Positions 41,608 to 50,570 are shown, counted from the stretch's first letter. The stretch: 60,062 nucleotides of DNA from CAYRYU01 sp964428355 (GCA_964428355.1 CAYRYU010000040.1:1-60062); one strand, 5' to 3'. Numbers and translations: made by a program. The notes: generated by a model not told the origin, from the letters alone.

Positions 41608-43296
41608 CTATCGCTCCTTGCCGGAGGGCCCGGCGCCGTCAGTGGGAATCGCATCCCCCAGGATCTCCAGACACTTCCCCACTTCATCCCTCCAACCTTC
41701 GACGGGCCTCTCCAGGCAGTCCCGAAACGCCGAGCGCAGGACGTTCCTGGCATCCTGCAGTGCGGAATCGACCGCACCCGCCTTTCTCGGAAGCCAGAAC
41801 GAGGCCTGGAGATGGCAGACCAGCCAGAAAAACATCCCGGTGCCGATGAACATGCCCGCGGAGGGGTCGTGGGCGGTCATGAGGCAGGAGATGAAGTAAC
41901 GGGCCAGGAGAAGGATTATCGCCAGAGGAAGAAGGTTGAGAAGGAGGCTTTCGATCCGCCCGCTACGGGGTTCGAAGAGGAAGGTCCGGAGCTTCGCGGA
42001 AATGGTCGTCTTGACGTCCTCTCCCGAGGAAACCGCCTCGCAAAGCCTCGTCTGGAGCCTGGCTATCCCGAACTCGCCTCGATCCGCCCGGTCCGCTAGG
42101 ATCCGGATGAATCTTTCACGCGAATATTCCATCTCCCGATCCGTCTCCTCGACCAGGAGTCGGGAAACCTCCTCGGGAAGGTCGTCGCCACCGACGGGAA
42201 GCATCAACCTGAACCTCGACGAAAGAGTTCCAACCGCCAGGGTCACCCGGACGAAAACCCCGAATGGTCCACCCAGGCCCTCCGCGGCGGAGGATTCCCG
42301 ACGGCGGCGGATTTCGCCTTCGAAACGGAGCATGACCGAGTCCGCACGACCCACCGCCCTTTCCATGGCCTCCCTGGAATGGGACCGGGCCAGATCCGTC
42401 AGCTCGCGAAGGAAACCGACGACCTCCCCCACCCTGCTGACCCTCCTGACGAAAGCCTCGGTCTCGGCGGAAAACGAGGCGAGGTTCTCCTCGTTGATCC
42501 TGGTTGCAAGGGCCTGATCGAGCTTTTTCCCGAGGAACTCCTCGAAAGCCGGGAACTCGTGCCGGGGCCCGACGGGGTCTCCCATTTTCGCCCGAAGGGC
42601 GTTTCCCGCCGAAATCGCGAAAACCGGGAGCTCCTCGCCCTCCGGCGGCCTGAGCCCGAGAGGAGCGACCTTATCGAGGAGGTCCTCCCTGATCTTGGGG
42701 GACAGGGGGATCCCTTCGTCGACCCGGTTGAAAAGGAACACGGTCCTTCGGAAACCCATCAGGGAACCCAGGACCTGGAAAAGCTCCAGGGAATCGTATT
42801 TCTGCGTAGTCACCACGCAAAGGGCGAGATCGGCCCGTTCCAGCAGCGCCTCGAATACCTTCCGGTTGGCCGGATCGATCCCGTCGAGATCCGGGGCATC
42901 GGTAAGGATGAGCCGTTCAAGCGCGGGGACGTCATGGACGACGAAGCGATCGCCGGTCTCGAGAACCCCCGCGAGGCGCGACCGGGCGATCATTTCGCGG
43001 TTCCGGTGGCAGAAAACCGCCGGCCTTTTGGTGAAACATGCGACCGCCGATGCCGTTCCGATCTCTTTTCCCGCGAGGGCGTTGATCAGGGTCGTTTTCC
43101 CGACCTTGGTCCCGCCCAGGATCACGATCAGGAGGCAGTCCGAAACCGCCTCCTCCCTTTCCCGGAGGAGGCCGATCCGACGCAGGGCCTCCTTCTCATC
43201 GTCAGGGTCGGGACGCCCCCACAGCTCCCTGGCCTTCGCCATGAAACCCTGGAGGATCCCGGACCTCTTTCCCAGCGTGCCCGTCATCGGATTCAT
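41608..43296 (-). CDS. Dynamin-like GTPase 2 with C-terminal TMs
   Basis: A 562-residue GTPase. G1 is GGTKVGKTTLINAL (61-74), G3 TDAPDLDGID (132-141), and G4 is present as FNRVDEG (NRxD for NKxD). The segment LCVVTTQKYDSL follows G3. Two TMs lie in the C-terminal third (LLLNLLPLAIILLLARYFIS and MFIGTGMFFWLVCHL), fitting a membrane-inserted dynamin-like protein. The start is the ATG at 43296, overlapping the stop of GTPase 1 by ATGA. Frame before that point is only the shadow of GTPase 1. Role in the operon: probably paired with GTPase 1 in membrane remodelling. Confidence 0.85.
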   Translation of the reverse strand: MNPMTGTLGKRSGILQGFMAKARELWGRPDPDDEKEALRRIGLLREREEAVSDCLLIVILGGTKVGKTTLINALAGKEIGTASAVACFTKRPAVFCHRNREMIARSRLAGVLETGDRFVVHDVPALERLILTDAPDLDGIDPANRKVFEALLERADLALCVVTTQKYDSLELFQVLGSLMGFRRTVFLFNRVDEGIPLSPKIREDLLDKVAPLGLRPPEGEELPVFAISAGNALRAKMGDPVGPRHEFPAFEEFLGKKLDQALATRINEENLASFSAETEAFVRRVSRVGEVVGFLRELTDLARSHSREAMERAVGRADSVMLRFEGEIRRRRESSAAEGLGGPFGVFVRVTLAVGTLSSRFRLMLPVGGDDLPEEVSRLLVEETDREMEYSRERFIRILADRADRGEFGIARLQTRLCEAVSSGEDVKTTISAKLRTFLFEPRSGRIESLLLNLLPLAIILLLARYFISCLMTAHDPSAGMFIGTGMFFWLVCHLQASFWLPRKAGAVDSALQDARNVLRSAFRDCLERPVEGWRDEVGKCLEILGDAIPTDGAGPSGKER

Positions 43297-45137
43297 TGTT
43301 CCTTGTACAATACGTTGAAATAGTGCTCGATCTTCCTGATCGAAGTCTTTACGTCGCGGTATTTCACCTCGACGGGCTTCACGATCCTCTCGACCGGCAG
43401 TGCCAGCCAGTTGCCCGCTTCCAGGAAGACCGCCCGCCGGGTTTTCGCGAACTCCTCCCGGGACCGTTGGATGAAGGGCTCCTTCGAAAGACGGTCTGCA
43501 AACTCGATCAGCTTGGGGGGGAGCACACCCTTGAGGTGCCGGAAAACCGGTATCGCGACGCCGCCAAGGAGGTATTCCATCGCTCCTGGAAGAACGGCGA
43601 ACGTGTGGACCGAGAAAACCGCGGCGGCGAAACCCGCCAGCAGGGAGAAACCGGGGATCACGGCCCTCATGACCGAGATCGTGTTCGGGTTGTCCCTGCA
43701 GAACTCCTCCAGGTCGCCTTCGAACCTCTCCACCACCCGCGCGAGGGATTCCTTGCGGGCGTTCTCGAGGTGCCCGTTCAACCGCTCGGCAAGGGTGGCG
43801 GGATCGACGGCATCGAGGTGCTTGAGAGAGGAATGGACGTGCTTGAAAAGGAAGCTGCCGCGGGCCGCCTGTTCGCGCATCTTTTCCAGAAGGTCGAACC
43901 GGGCGTTTTCGATGATCTTCCGGGCGGCTTCGAGGTCGATCCGGTCCCGGGCGCTCGTGGGGTCGTCCTGGTCCTGGGGGTTGGCACCGCCGGAACCGAA
44001 CGGAAGCCGTTTCACGGCCCATGTGAGGGCACTTCCCGCCCCCGAGATCAGCGGATGGAGGAGGTCTCCGACCGATGTGCGGATCCTGGGGCCCAGGACC
44101 CTCACGATCGCGGCCTGGAGTTCGAAGGGCGCTTCATGCCCCGGAAGGTTGCGGAGCGGCTCGAAAAGGTTCTTCTCGAAGCGGCTCCGGACGAACCAGG
44201 CGAGGTCGACCGACTCCTTGTACCGGTCCTGCACCGCTTCCGCGCTCCGGATCAGATGCCCGCCGGCACGCTTCAGGCCATGGCGGATGACCGAGGTTTT
44301 GAGCGCTTTTCCCATTGCGCCGAAAACCCGGATCCTTTCGAGGAGCGGGGCCAACCTCGCGGGGGAAATGTTCCCCTCGCCCAGGCCGGCCTCCTCGTCG
44401 ATCCGGATCGTCGTCCGCTCGTTATTGGGCCAACGTTCGTCGTAATCCCTAACCAGGTCCTCGAGCGCTTCGAGGTGCCGGGCGAGGGCCTGGTTGAAAA
44501 CGTCGATCCGCTTGGGAAGCAGTTCCATCGCTTCTTCGAGGAAACGGATACCCGCCTTGTCCTTGTATTTCTGCTGTGTCGTCACCCAGACGAGCAGGTC
44601 GGCCAGCCCGAGACTCAAACGGGCGGCGTCACGGCACCGGGTGTCGGAACTGTCGATGTCCGGGGTATCCAGGAGGACGGGCAGCCCCCGAGGCCACTCC
44701 CCTGCAACCTCGGCGTAGACGGCGTGGCGTGGGGCGCTGGACTTTCTCTGTTCCGACAGCGGAACCAGCCGGAACTGGCGGTGGCCCTCCACCAGGGTCT
44801 TGAGCCGATCCGCTTCCCCTCCCCCGATAATGCGCTTGGTCAGGCTCGCGGTGCTCCCCGAGGGGGAAACCTGTCTGCCTGCGAGCGAGTTCACGAGAGT
44901 GGACTTCCCGGTGTTGGTCCCGCCGCAGAAAACCACGGTGACCGGAAGCTCGAGATCGCTCCGGACCTCGGAGAGGAGCTTCTCCTCCAGCATGACCAGC
45001 CCGAGTTCGAGGCCCGAAAGGTCGATGTCGGAGAATCTGTCGGGATCCGCCGCCGCGGCCCCCAGGGCAAGCTTGATCCAGGAACAGAGCTCCCCGGTTT
45101 CGGAAATCAGCTCGGCGCGAGGGGTCGGCTCCGTCAT
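43293..45137 (-). CDS. Dynamin-like GTPase 1
   Basis: A 614-residue GTPase with G1 CGGTNTGKSTLVNSLAG (71-87), G3 LLDTPDIDS (155-163) and VWVTTQQKYKDKAG near 185-200, the same TTQ-K-Y signature as GTPase 2. The NKxD specificity motif is not obvious. A hydrophobic C-terminal region (VIPGFSLLAGFAAAVFSVH) could insert in membrane. Dynamin-family proteins shape or fuse membranes using GTP. Side-by-side pairs like this often act as heterotypic partners, as in tandem bacterial dynamins. It starts 13 bp after the vWA gene stop and overlaps GTPase 2 by 4 nt. Confidence 0.85.
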   Translation of the reverse strand: MTEPTPRAELISETGELCSWIKLALGAAAADPDRFSDIDLSGLELGLVMLEEKLLSEVRSDLELPVTVVFCGGTNTGKSTLVNSLAGRQVSPSGSTASLTKRIIGGGEADRLKTLVEGHRQFRLVPLSEQRKSSAPRHAVYAEVAGEWPRGLPVLLDTPDIDSSDTRCRDAARLSLGLADLLVWVTTQQKYKDKAGIRFLEEAMELLPKRIDVFNQALARHLEALEDLVRDYDERWPNNERTTIRIDEEAGLGEGNISPARLAPLLERIRVFGAMGKALKTSVIRHGLKRAGGHLIRSAEAVQDRYKESVDLAWFVRSRFEKNLFEPLRNLPGHEAPFELQAAIVRVLGPRIRTSVGDLLHPLISGAGSALTWAVKRLPFGSGGANPQDQDDPTSARDRIDLEAARKIIENARFDLLEKMREQAARGSFLFKHVHSSLKHLDAVDPATLAERLNGHLENARKESLARVVERFEGDLEEFCRDNPNTISVMRAVIPGFSLLAGFAAAVFSVHTFAVLPGAMEYLLGGVAIPVFRHLKGVLPPKLIEFADRLSKEPFIQRSREEFAKTRRAVFLEAGNWLALPVERIVKPVEVKYRDVKTSIRKIEHYFNVLYKEQ

Positions 45138-45150
45138 GTCTGCCGGCGGG

Positions 45151-46185
45151 TCAGCGGGTGCGGGTGAGAGTGGTTCCCTTCGAGTTCACGGAAAGCTCGA
45201 GCGAGAGAGGAAGCGCAAAATCATTCGGAGCCGAGAACTCCGCCACCTGGACGTTGTTGATGATCTTCGAGATCTTGGGGAACCAGTCCTTCAGCTCCCT
45301 GCTGTCGGGAACGTAGACGTAGTACCCGTCCGTCTCGTCCGCGATCTTCTTGAGGACATCCACGTTCAGCCATCCGAATCCAAGGACGATGACGGAAACG
45401 AACTGCTGGCGGGAGCGGCGGATGACGTCCTCCAGGCTCACGCCGAAGATGTTGTTGTTTCCGTCGGTGGTCAGAAGCCCGAAGCGCAGGTGGGGACGGG
45501 TCTGGACGTTGGCGATCCCCTTGTCGATGGCTTCGTAGAGGGCCGTATTCTGCAGCGTGATCTGCTTCTTGATGGCGGCCTCGATGTCGGCCTTGTTGGA
45601 GGAAACCGGGAGGATCTCCTCGACGTGATCGTTGAACTTTATGACAGTGGCGGAAAACGGCATGGCAAGGCCGTTCATGAATTCGGAGTAGTATGCCTCG
45701 GTGTTCGCGAGGTCTTCCGGGAACATGCTTCCGGAATAATCCATCACGCTCGCGAATGTGACCTTGTCGTTCCAGGCGGCCATCATATGGAGGGGTGTGA
45801 CCCGGTCCACGAGGCAGGCCTGGAGGCTCGAGCCCTGCGGGCCCGCCTTGATCTTGACGTCGGCTGGCGGCACGCTGGTGAGGGGATCGCCTCCGGAGTC
45901 GGTGACGGAGAAGAACAGGTCGTACCGTTTTTCCGCGATCTTCTCGAGACCGTGGATCCTGAGACCCCGGGCGAGGTTGTCCTCGGGCTTTGCGCTGGGC
46001 CGGAACTTGTTCACGACGTTGAAGTAGCGTCTGAACATCTCGACGATCGAATTGCTGGCCCCCCACTGCGTTCCGAAGAGGCCCCAGAGCAGCAACAGGA
46101 GCAGCAGGCCCAAAACCAGGAAGAAGGCAAGGTAACGCCAGTACCGGATCGAAATCTCGACCCTCTTGGGCGTCACTTCAACCAT
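45151..46185 (-). CDS. Membrane-anchored von Willebrand A (vWA) protein
   Basis: A 344-residue protein with an N-terminal TM (RYLAFFLVLGLLLLLLLWG) and a vWA domain. The metal-ion site is complete: DYSGSM (149-154), Thr in LQNTALYEAI, Asp in LLTTDGNNN. vWA domains bind partner proteins in an Mg-dependent way. Its first ten residues, MVEVTPKRVE, match the start of the small membrane protein upstream (MVEVAPSKGQ). It lies between the small membrane protein (72 bp gap) and GTPase 1 (13 bp). In the predicted FtsZ-like membrane-remodelling systems a vWA protein is a standard partner. Confidence 0.87.
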   Translation of the reverse strand: MVEVTPKRVEISIRYWRYLAFFLVLGLLLLLLLWGLFGTQWGASNSIVEMFRRYFNVVNKFRPSAKPEDNLARGLRIHGLEKIAEKRYDLFFSVTDSGGDPLTSVPPADVKIKAGPQGSSLQACLVDRVTPLHMMAAWNDKVTFASVMDYSGSMFPEDLANTEAYYSEFMNGLAMPFSATVIKFNDHVEEILPVSSNKADIEAAIKKQITLQNTALYEAIDKGIANVQTRPHLRFGLLTTDGNNNIFGVSLEDVIRRSRQQFVSVIVLGFGWLNVDVLKKIADETDGYYVYVPDSRELKDWFPKISKIINNVQVAEFSAPNDFALPLSLELSVNSKGTTLTRTR

Positions 46186-46257
46186 TTCGTCCCACCCTGT
46201 ATCGTCCTTCCAGGTTTTCCCCGCCCACGCCCCGGGAAAGCGGCGGCGGAAAGCCCA

Positions 46258-46515
46258 TCAAATCAGGAACTTCTTCACCAGAACCGTCGCGATCACCCCG
46301 ATGACTATCAGGATGATCACGATCAGCGGGGTCTCGAAATACCAGGCATCGATAGCGAGTGCCACGACGGCTGCAGCCCCGAGGGCATACCAGTACCATC
46401 CGGAGTTCGGGACGAAATAGAAGAGGAGAGAAAAGACGATGATCCCGATGATGGTGAAAACCATCCATCCGTACTTGATCTGGATCTGGCCTTTGGATGG
46501 GGCGACTTCAACCAT
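46258..46515 (-). CDS. Small three-TM membrane protein sharing an N-terminus with the vWA protein
   Basis: An 85-residue protein with three predicted TMs (WMVFTIIGIIVFSLLFYFV, WYWYALGAAAVVALAI and TPLIVIILIVIGVIATVLV). Its N-terminus MVEVAPSKGQIQIKYGWM is clearly related to that of the vWA protein (MVEVTPKRVEISIRYWRY). The shared leader suggests a common docking site, perhaps for the tubulin-like protein encoded just upstream (39 bp). No outside family is recognised. Confidence 0.75.
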   Translation of the reverse strand: MVEVAPSKGQIQIKYGWMVFTIIGIIVFSLLFYFVPNSGWYWYALGAAAVVALAIDAWYFETPLIVIILIVIGVIATVLVKKFLI

Positions 46516-46554
46516 GATTATCTCCTAGTCTGGTCAGCTTCCGCGGTTCGGAAG

Positions 46555-49500
46555 TCACTGGCCGGGGAACTGGTTTGCCCCGGTCTTGAACTGGGGCCGC
46601 TGGCTGAAAATGGCTTCGATCTGGTCGTTGATGTCGGTAAGGACCCTGAGGATTCCGCGCTTGATGGAAAGCAGCTCGTCGCTGGCGGGAGAAACCTCGC
46701 GGTTGACCCGGATCTCCTGCTCGATCGAGTCCTCGATCACCCGGACCTTGTCCGTGAAAACCGGGAGGTACTTCTTGACGAACACGTTCTGCTGCGGAAG
46801 GGGTTGGGTCTGCCAGCCTTCCTTGTAGACGTTGTTGATCAGGTAGAGGCCCATCGTGTTGTTCTTCAGGTAGTCGAACAACTCGGGCACGGTCCGGCCC
46901 ATGGATTGCGGCTTTTCCTGCTGGTACAAAAGCTCGAACTGGACGAGGTCGTTGTTGTATTCGATCCCGTGCAGTTTCTGCCCGGCGTCGGAGAACAGCT
47001 CGTAGCGGAGGAGAACGTAGACCATGTAGAGCTGTTCCAGTGTCTTTGCGGGAATCAGGCCGTAGCTCGACCAGAGGACGGGATATCCGTCATTCGTGAG
47101 GACCGCATGGCAGTTGATCTTCTGGGTGTTCTTCCGGTAAAGGCCCTGCCACTGGGTGATCGCGCTCAGGTTGTAGGGGCAGATCCCGTGGAGGGTCTGC
47201 ACCAGGCTGAGCTCGAACTTGTTCTTGGTCGGAGCGACCGTCACCCCGATGTCGCCCTTTCTGAGTGTTTCCTTGACCTCCTGCGAGAGCTTGCTGTTCT
47301 CGTCGGAGATTCCCAGGGTGACGATGTTCATCCGTGCGGGCTGGTTGTTCCCTCGGTCGTTGATCGTCAGGAGCGGAGTGGACTGGTTCATCAGGCTCTC
47401 GAACAGGCTCTTCTTGAACCCGCGCTTGGCCGAGTCCTTCCAGTGGATGAACTCCTCGATTCCGCCGAACATCCGCTTCCCGATGGACTTTCGGCAGTAA
47501 CCGACGATGTCGGATTCCAGCGAGTTGCTTTCGGGGTTGGTGTAGGCGTCCCAGTTCTGGGAAAGGTTGATCGTGAGCAGGAAATCCTTCTCGATGTCGT
47601 TGTTGGAAAGGTCACCGAGAAGGTACTTGTAGAAGGGCTCGATGTCGCGCTCCTCGAAGATGAAGGTCCGCACGAAGGCCTGGACCTTTGAATAGGGTTT
47701 GATCTTCTCGAGGCAGGCTTCGTAACTGCGTTCGATCATCCCGTTCTTGGAAATCGCCTCGAGCTTGCGGGCGAACTCCTCGACCTGCTTCCGGATGCTC
47801 GCGGACTGGACGGAAAGGAACTTCAAAAACTCGCCGGCGCAGCCGAGGCAGAAACGTTCGTATTCCATCTCGACCGCCTCGACGGCTTCCTTCTCGAGCT
47901 TGCTGTACTCCTCGCGGATGTTGGTCACCGACAGGATCGTCCCGATCTCGAGCAGCTTTCCGCCCAGACCGAAGAGGGAGTTCAGCTTGGCGCAAAGGGC
48001 ATCCTTCGCCACAACGTATTCCCTTTGCTCCTTGACCAGCTTGTTCCGGAGCTCCTCGTCCTTGCGGCCGAGGATCTCGCGCGGGAACCGGGCGAGGAAC
48101 TTGTCGAATGAGGCGAGGAAGTCGATCGCCACGAGGGCGCCCTGGTCCGGGTTGTTGATTATCTCGATGACCTTGTCCTTCAGGAATTTGGCGGCCTCGA
48201 TCGCGGCCTTCTCGAACTCGATTTTGACCCGGGCCTTGATATCCTCCTTCTTCACCTTCACCCGGTCCATTTCGTCGATCTTCCGGAGGATATAGGCCGT
48301 CGCGGATTCGCTCGGTTGCTGGGCGGGATCCGTCCGCATGGTGTGGAATTGGGGGTTGTCCCAGTATTGGGCCCGGGGAATGATCCTCTTGGCCATGCTG
48401 AACAGGCCGTCGGGAGTGAGGTCGAGCTTTCCGGGATCGGCTTCGGCGAACTCGGAAACCATCGCGTCGATCGTGATCTTGTCCGTGGAGAGCTTCAGCC
48501 AGTAGGTGAGATCCATGGAAAGTTTGTAGGTGTAGAGGTCCATGATCACGTCGAGGGGATAATAGAAACTCTTGTACCCGATGGTGCTGAGGCACTTGAG
48601 CTGCTTGCCTTCGAGGTCCGAGCTGAGCTGGCCGAGAACCTGGGAGGCGTTGTCCAGCATCGAGTTTTGCGCCTGGCGGAGGTTCGTGGCGAGTTTGGTG
48701 AAGATGAACTCGGCCGCGATGCTGTAATAGGTGGGAATGTCGTCCAACCCGGGGGTTCCGAGGAGGTAGAGCTGGTCGAACGGCACCTCGTCGCAGGTCG
48801 CGCCGAAAGTGGTCTGGTCGTTGCTCTTTCCGATCTGACCGAAGTTCGTCATGAACTTGTTCCGGCGGTCCTGGGCCAGGATGTCCTTGGCGCTCTTGGA
48901 GGGGGGGAACTTTTCCTTGCTCATGAAATAGAAGGCCTCGACGAGGGAGGCGTATCCGTTGGCTTCGATCCGGCCGGTGGCGTTCACGTTCGGATCGATC
49001 GCGATCTGGTTGAACGCCTCGGGAGTGAGCTGCAGGCCGACCATGACGGGCTTTCCCTTCCCGCCCGAAAGCTGGTAGTAGGCCATCTTGAGCAGGTAGG
49101 CGATGTCGAGGAACATCCCCGCGCCCGAGCCTCCGCAAAGGGAGCCGACGATGTAGAACTCCGGTGTCAGTATCTGGCCCTGCTTGTTGGTCAGGGGCAC
49201 GATCAGGTCGTCCTGGTTGACGTTCTTCCGGGCGATGATCTTGCTCACCTTCGATTTGAGCTGCTGGTAGATCTTCTGCATGTCGACGAACATCCCGAAC
49301 CGGCCGGTGAAGCGGAACTGGTGGGCACCCTGGCTGATCTGGCCGAGATGATGCTTCAGCTTGATCGGGAACCATTCGTTGAGATAGCTGTAGGTGTCGG
49401 TATCCAGATTGCCCGTGATCTGGTTGGCGTTCTGGATGTTTATCTGGTGGTATTCCTCCTCCCGCAGCTTGATCCCCTCGACCTTGTCGTTTTCACGGGA

Positions 49501-49707
49501 ATCGAAGAGGTCGGTATCGATGCAGAAGAGATCGATGAAATCGGGAAGGGACGGCTTCTGGTCAGGGGCGTGCGCATAAGCTTCCCTGATCTGGGGGCTC
49601 GTGAGGAAGGTCTGCTTGAAATTCATCAGGACCTTCTTGCCGGTTCCTCCCAGCCCGACGATGAGCGCGGGATTCAACCCCAGACGGTTCTCGTAGTTCA
49701 TGGTCAT
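46555..49707 (-). CDS. Tubulin/FtsZ-superfamily protein (Tubulin_2-like, FtsZl)
   Basis: A 1050-residue protein. The N-terminus PALIVGLGGTGKKVLMNF (13-30) is a Rossmann nucleotide loop; IDTDLFD follows strand 3; GSLCGGSGAGMFLDIA (188-203) carries the tubulin glycine signature (GGGTGSG-like). These match the long tubulin-like family (PF13809) used in predicted membrane-remodelling systems with vWA proteins and GTPases. The C-terminal ~600 residues are mostly helical and unique. It is first in the operon, behind a strong promoter (49746-49774). No cysteine or catalytic metal site is evident. It probably polymerises with GTP and recruits the membrane partners. Confidence 0.83.
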   Translation of the reverse strand: MTMNYENRLGLNPALIVGLGGTGKKVLMNFKQTFLTSPQIREAYAHAPDQKPSLPDFIDLFCIDTDLFDSRENDKVEGIKLREEEYHQINIQNANQITGNLDTDTYSYLNEWFPIKLKHHLGQISQGAHQFRFTGRFGMFVDMQKIYQQLKSKVSKIIARKNVNQDDLIVPLTNKQGQILTPEFYIVGSLCGGSGAGMFLDIAYLLKMAYYQLSGGKGKPVMVGLQLTPEAFNQIAIDPNVNATGRIEANGYASLVEAFYFMSKEKFPPSKSAKDILAQDRRNKFMTNFGQIGKSNDQTTFGATCDEVPFDQLYLLGTPGLDDIPTYYSIAAEFIFTKLATNLRQAQNSMLDNASQVLGQLSSDLEGKQLKCLSTIGYKSFYYPLDVIMDLYTYKLSMDLTYWLKLSTDKITIDAMVSEFAEADPGKLDLTPDGLFSMAKRIIPRAQYWDNPQFHTMRTDPAQQPSESATAYILRKIDEMDRVKVKKEDIKARVKIEFEKAAIEAAKFLKDKVIEIINNPDQGALVAIDFLASFDKFLARFPREILGRKDEELRNKLVKEQREYVVAKDALCAKLNSLFGLGGKLLEIGTILSVTNIREEYSKLEKEAVEAVEMEYERFCLGCAGEFLKFLSVQSASIRKQVEEFARKLEAISKNGMIERSYEACLEKIKPYSKVQAFVRTFIFEERDIEPFYKYLLGDLSNNDIEKDFLLTINLSQNWDAYTNPESNSLESDIVGYCRKSIGKRMFGGIEEFIHWKDSAKRGFKKSLFESLMNQSTPLLTINDRGNNQPARMNIVTLGISDENSKLSQEVKETLRKGDIGVTVAPTKNKFELSLVQTLHGICPYNLSAITQWQGLYRKNTQKINCHAVLTNDGYPVLWSSYGLIPAKTLEQLYMVYVLLRYELFSDAGQKLHGIEYNNDLVQFELLYQQEKPQSMGRTVPELFDYLKNNTMGLYLINNVYKEGWQTQPLPQQNVFVKKYLPVFTDKVRVIEDSIEQEIRVNREVSPASDELLSIKRGILRVLTDINDQIEAIFSQRPQFKTGANQFPGQ

Positions 49708-49745
49708 AGTCTGCCCCCGGTTTCTTGATCTCGGACAATTTTGGA

Positions 49746-49774
49746 AGTATATCCACGTCTCTCCCCCCTGTCAA
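49746..49774 (-). promoter_or_regulatory. Sigma-70 promoter of the tubulin/vWA operon
   Basis: TTGACA (49774-49769), a 17-bp spacer, and TATACT (49751-49746): near-perfect housekeeping promoter. Predicted start near 49739, about 32 nt before the ATG at 49707. A run of nine G (plus strand, 49782-49790) lies just upstream of the -35. Confidence 0.85.
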
Positions 49775-49812
49775 GGAAATTGGGGGGGGGAGTCGCGGGA
49801 CTTGGTGTACGG

Positions 49813-50250
49813 TCAGGGAGCGATGAACATCAGTCCCGAACCGACCACTACGAGCAAACCTCCGAGCGCCGAAACCAGGGTGACCTTTTCCCCGAGGAAG
49901 GCCCAGGCCAGCACCATCGTCACGACCGGGCCGCCCCCGAAGAGAATCGGGAAGAGCTTCCCCACGTCCTTTTCCTGAAGGGACCCGTAGTAAAAAAACT
50001 GCGCAACGACCAGGGAGATGATCCCGCTGGCGGAGAAAACCGCGATCTCGCGCCACCCGAGAGCCGCGATTCCAGCCTTGATCTGTGGGGAAGCGAGAAA
50101 GACCGGGATCATCGCCGCGAAACCGGCCAGAAGTCTGATGCAGATTCCGGCCCAGGGATCCACCTTCTTGTCGGCAAGCCCCAGCTTGTCGAAAATCGGG
50201 ATCACACCCCAGAGGACCAGCGTAACGACCACGAAAACGTGCAGCCTCAT
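49813..50250 (-). CDS. EamA-type small membrane transporter
   Basis: A 145-residue protein with five predicted TMs: half an EamA/DMT transporter unit, as in the small EamA proteins that work as homo- or heterodimers. Sequence blocks VVTLVLWGVIPIFDKLG and AWAFLGEKVTLVSALGG are typical. It starts 4 bp after the CsoR-type repressor gene, so the two are cotranscribed and the transporter is probably the repressor's target. The substrate (a metal or a small metabolite) is unknown. Confidence 0.78.
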   Translation of the reverse strand: MRLHVFVVVTLVLWGVIPIFDKLGLADKKVDPWAGICIRLLAGFAAMIPVFLASPQIKAGIAALGWREIAVFSASGIISLVVAQFFYYGSLQEKDVGKLFPILFGGGPVVTMVLAWAFLGEKVTLVSALGGLLVVVGSGLMFIAP

Positions 50251-50254
50251 GCGA

Positions 50255-50518
50255 TCACCAGACCTGTTCGATCAGGTGCTCCAACTCCTCCATTGCGGCT
50301 GTGGGGTTCTTCTTCGCCATCCCGTCCGCGACGCAGTGCCTGAGGTGATCCAGAAGGACTATCCTCCTTGCGTTCTCGAGGGCCGAAATGACCGCCTTCA
50401 TCTGCTGCAGGATCTCACCGCAGGTCTTCTCCTCCGTGATCATCCGCCTGATCCCTTCGATGTGGCCGGCAACGCGGGCAAGCCTCCGGTCGACGTCCGG
50501 GTGCGATTCGTGTTTCAT
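50255..50518 (-). CDS. CsoR/RcnR-family metal-sensing repressor
   Basis: An 87-residue DUF156 helical repressor. The ligand residues fit the Cu(I)-type CsoR fingerprint: Cys in EKTCGEILQQ (about residue 33), His in LLDHLRHC (about 58) and Cys four residues later. RcnR (Ni/Co) has His at the last position, so copper is favoured, though persulfide sensing cannot be excluded. GGAGG precedes the ATG at 50518. It represses from an operator between itself and the divergent HD-GYP gene. Its partner gene is the EamA protein downstream. Confidence 0.85.
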   Translation of the reverse strand: MKHESHPDVDRRLARVAGHIEGIRRMITEEKTCGEILQQMKAVISALENARRIVLLDHLRHCVADGMAKKNPTAAMEELEHLIEQVW

Positions 50519-50542
50519 GGAATCCTCCTTCGAAAGAATATC

Positions 50543-50558
50543 CTATCCCCCAGGATAG
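50543..50558. promoter_or_regulatory. Candidate CsoR/RcnR operator
   Basis: CTATCC-CCCA-GGATAG is a perfect 6-bp inverted repeat around a C/G-rich centre (GGGGG on the minus strand), the layout of CsoR/RcnR operators. It lies 25 bp upstream of the repressor gene and 13 bp upstream of the HD-GYP -35, so autoregulation is likely and effects on the divergent gene are possible. Confidence 0.65.
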
Positions 50559-50570
50559 CATATTTCCGAA

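Noticed and set aside
43297..44022. N-terminal extension of GTPase 2
   Set aside because: The extra ~240 residues are an out-of-frame reading of GTPase 1, rich in Arg/Pro/Gly; the ATGA overlap at 43296 gives the natural start.
44800..47691. 963-residue open frame opposite the vWA and tubulin-like genes
   Set aside because: It spans three real genes and their gaps, is rich in Asp/Glu/Val typical of antisense shadow, and has no domain signature.
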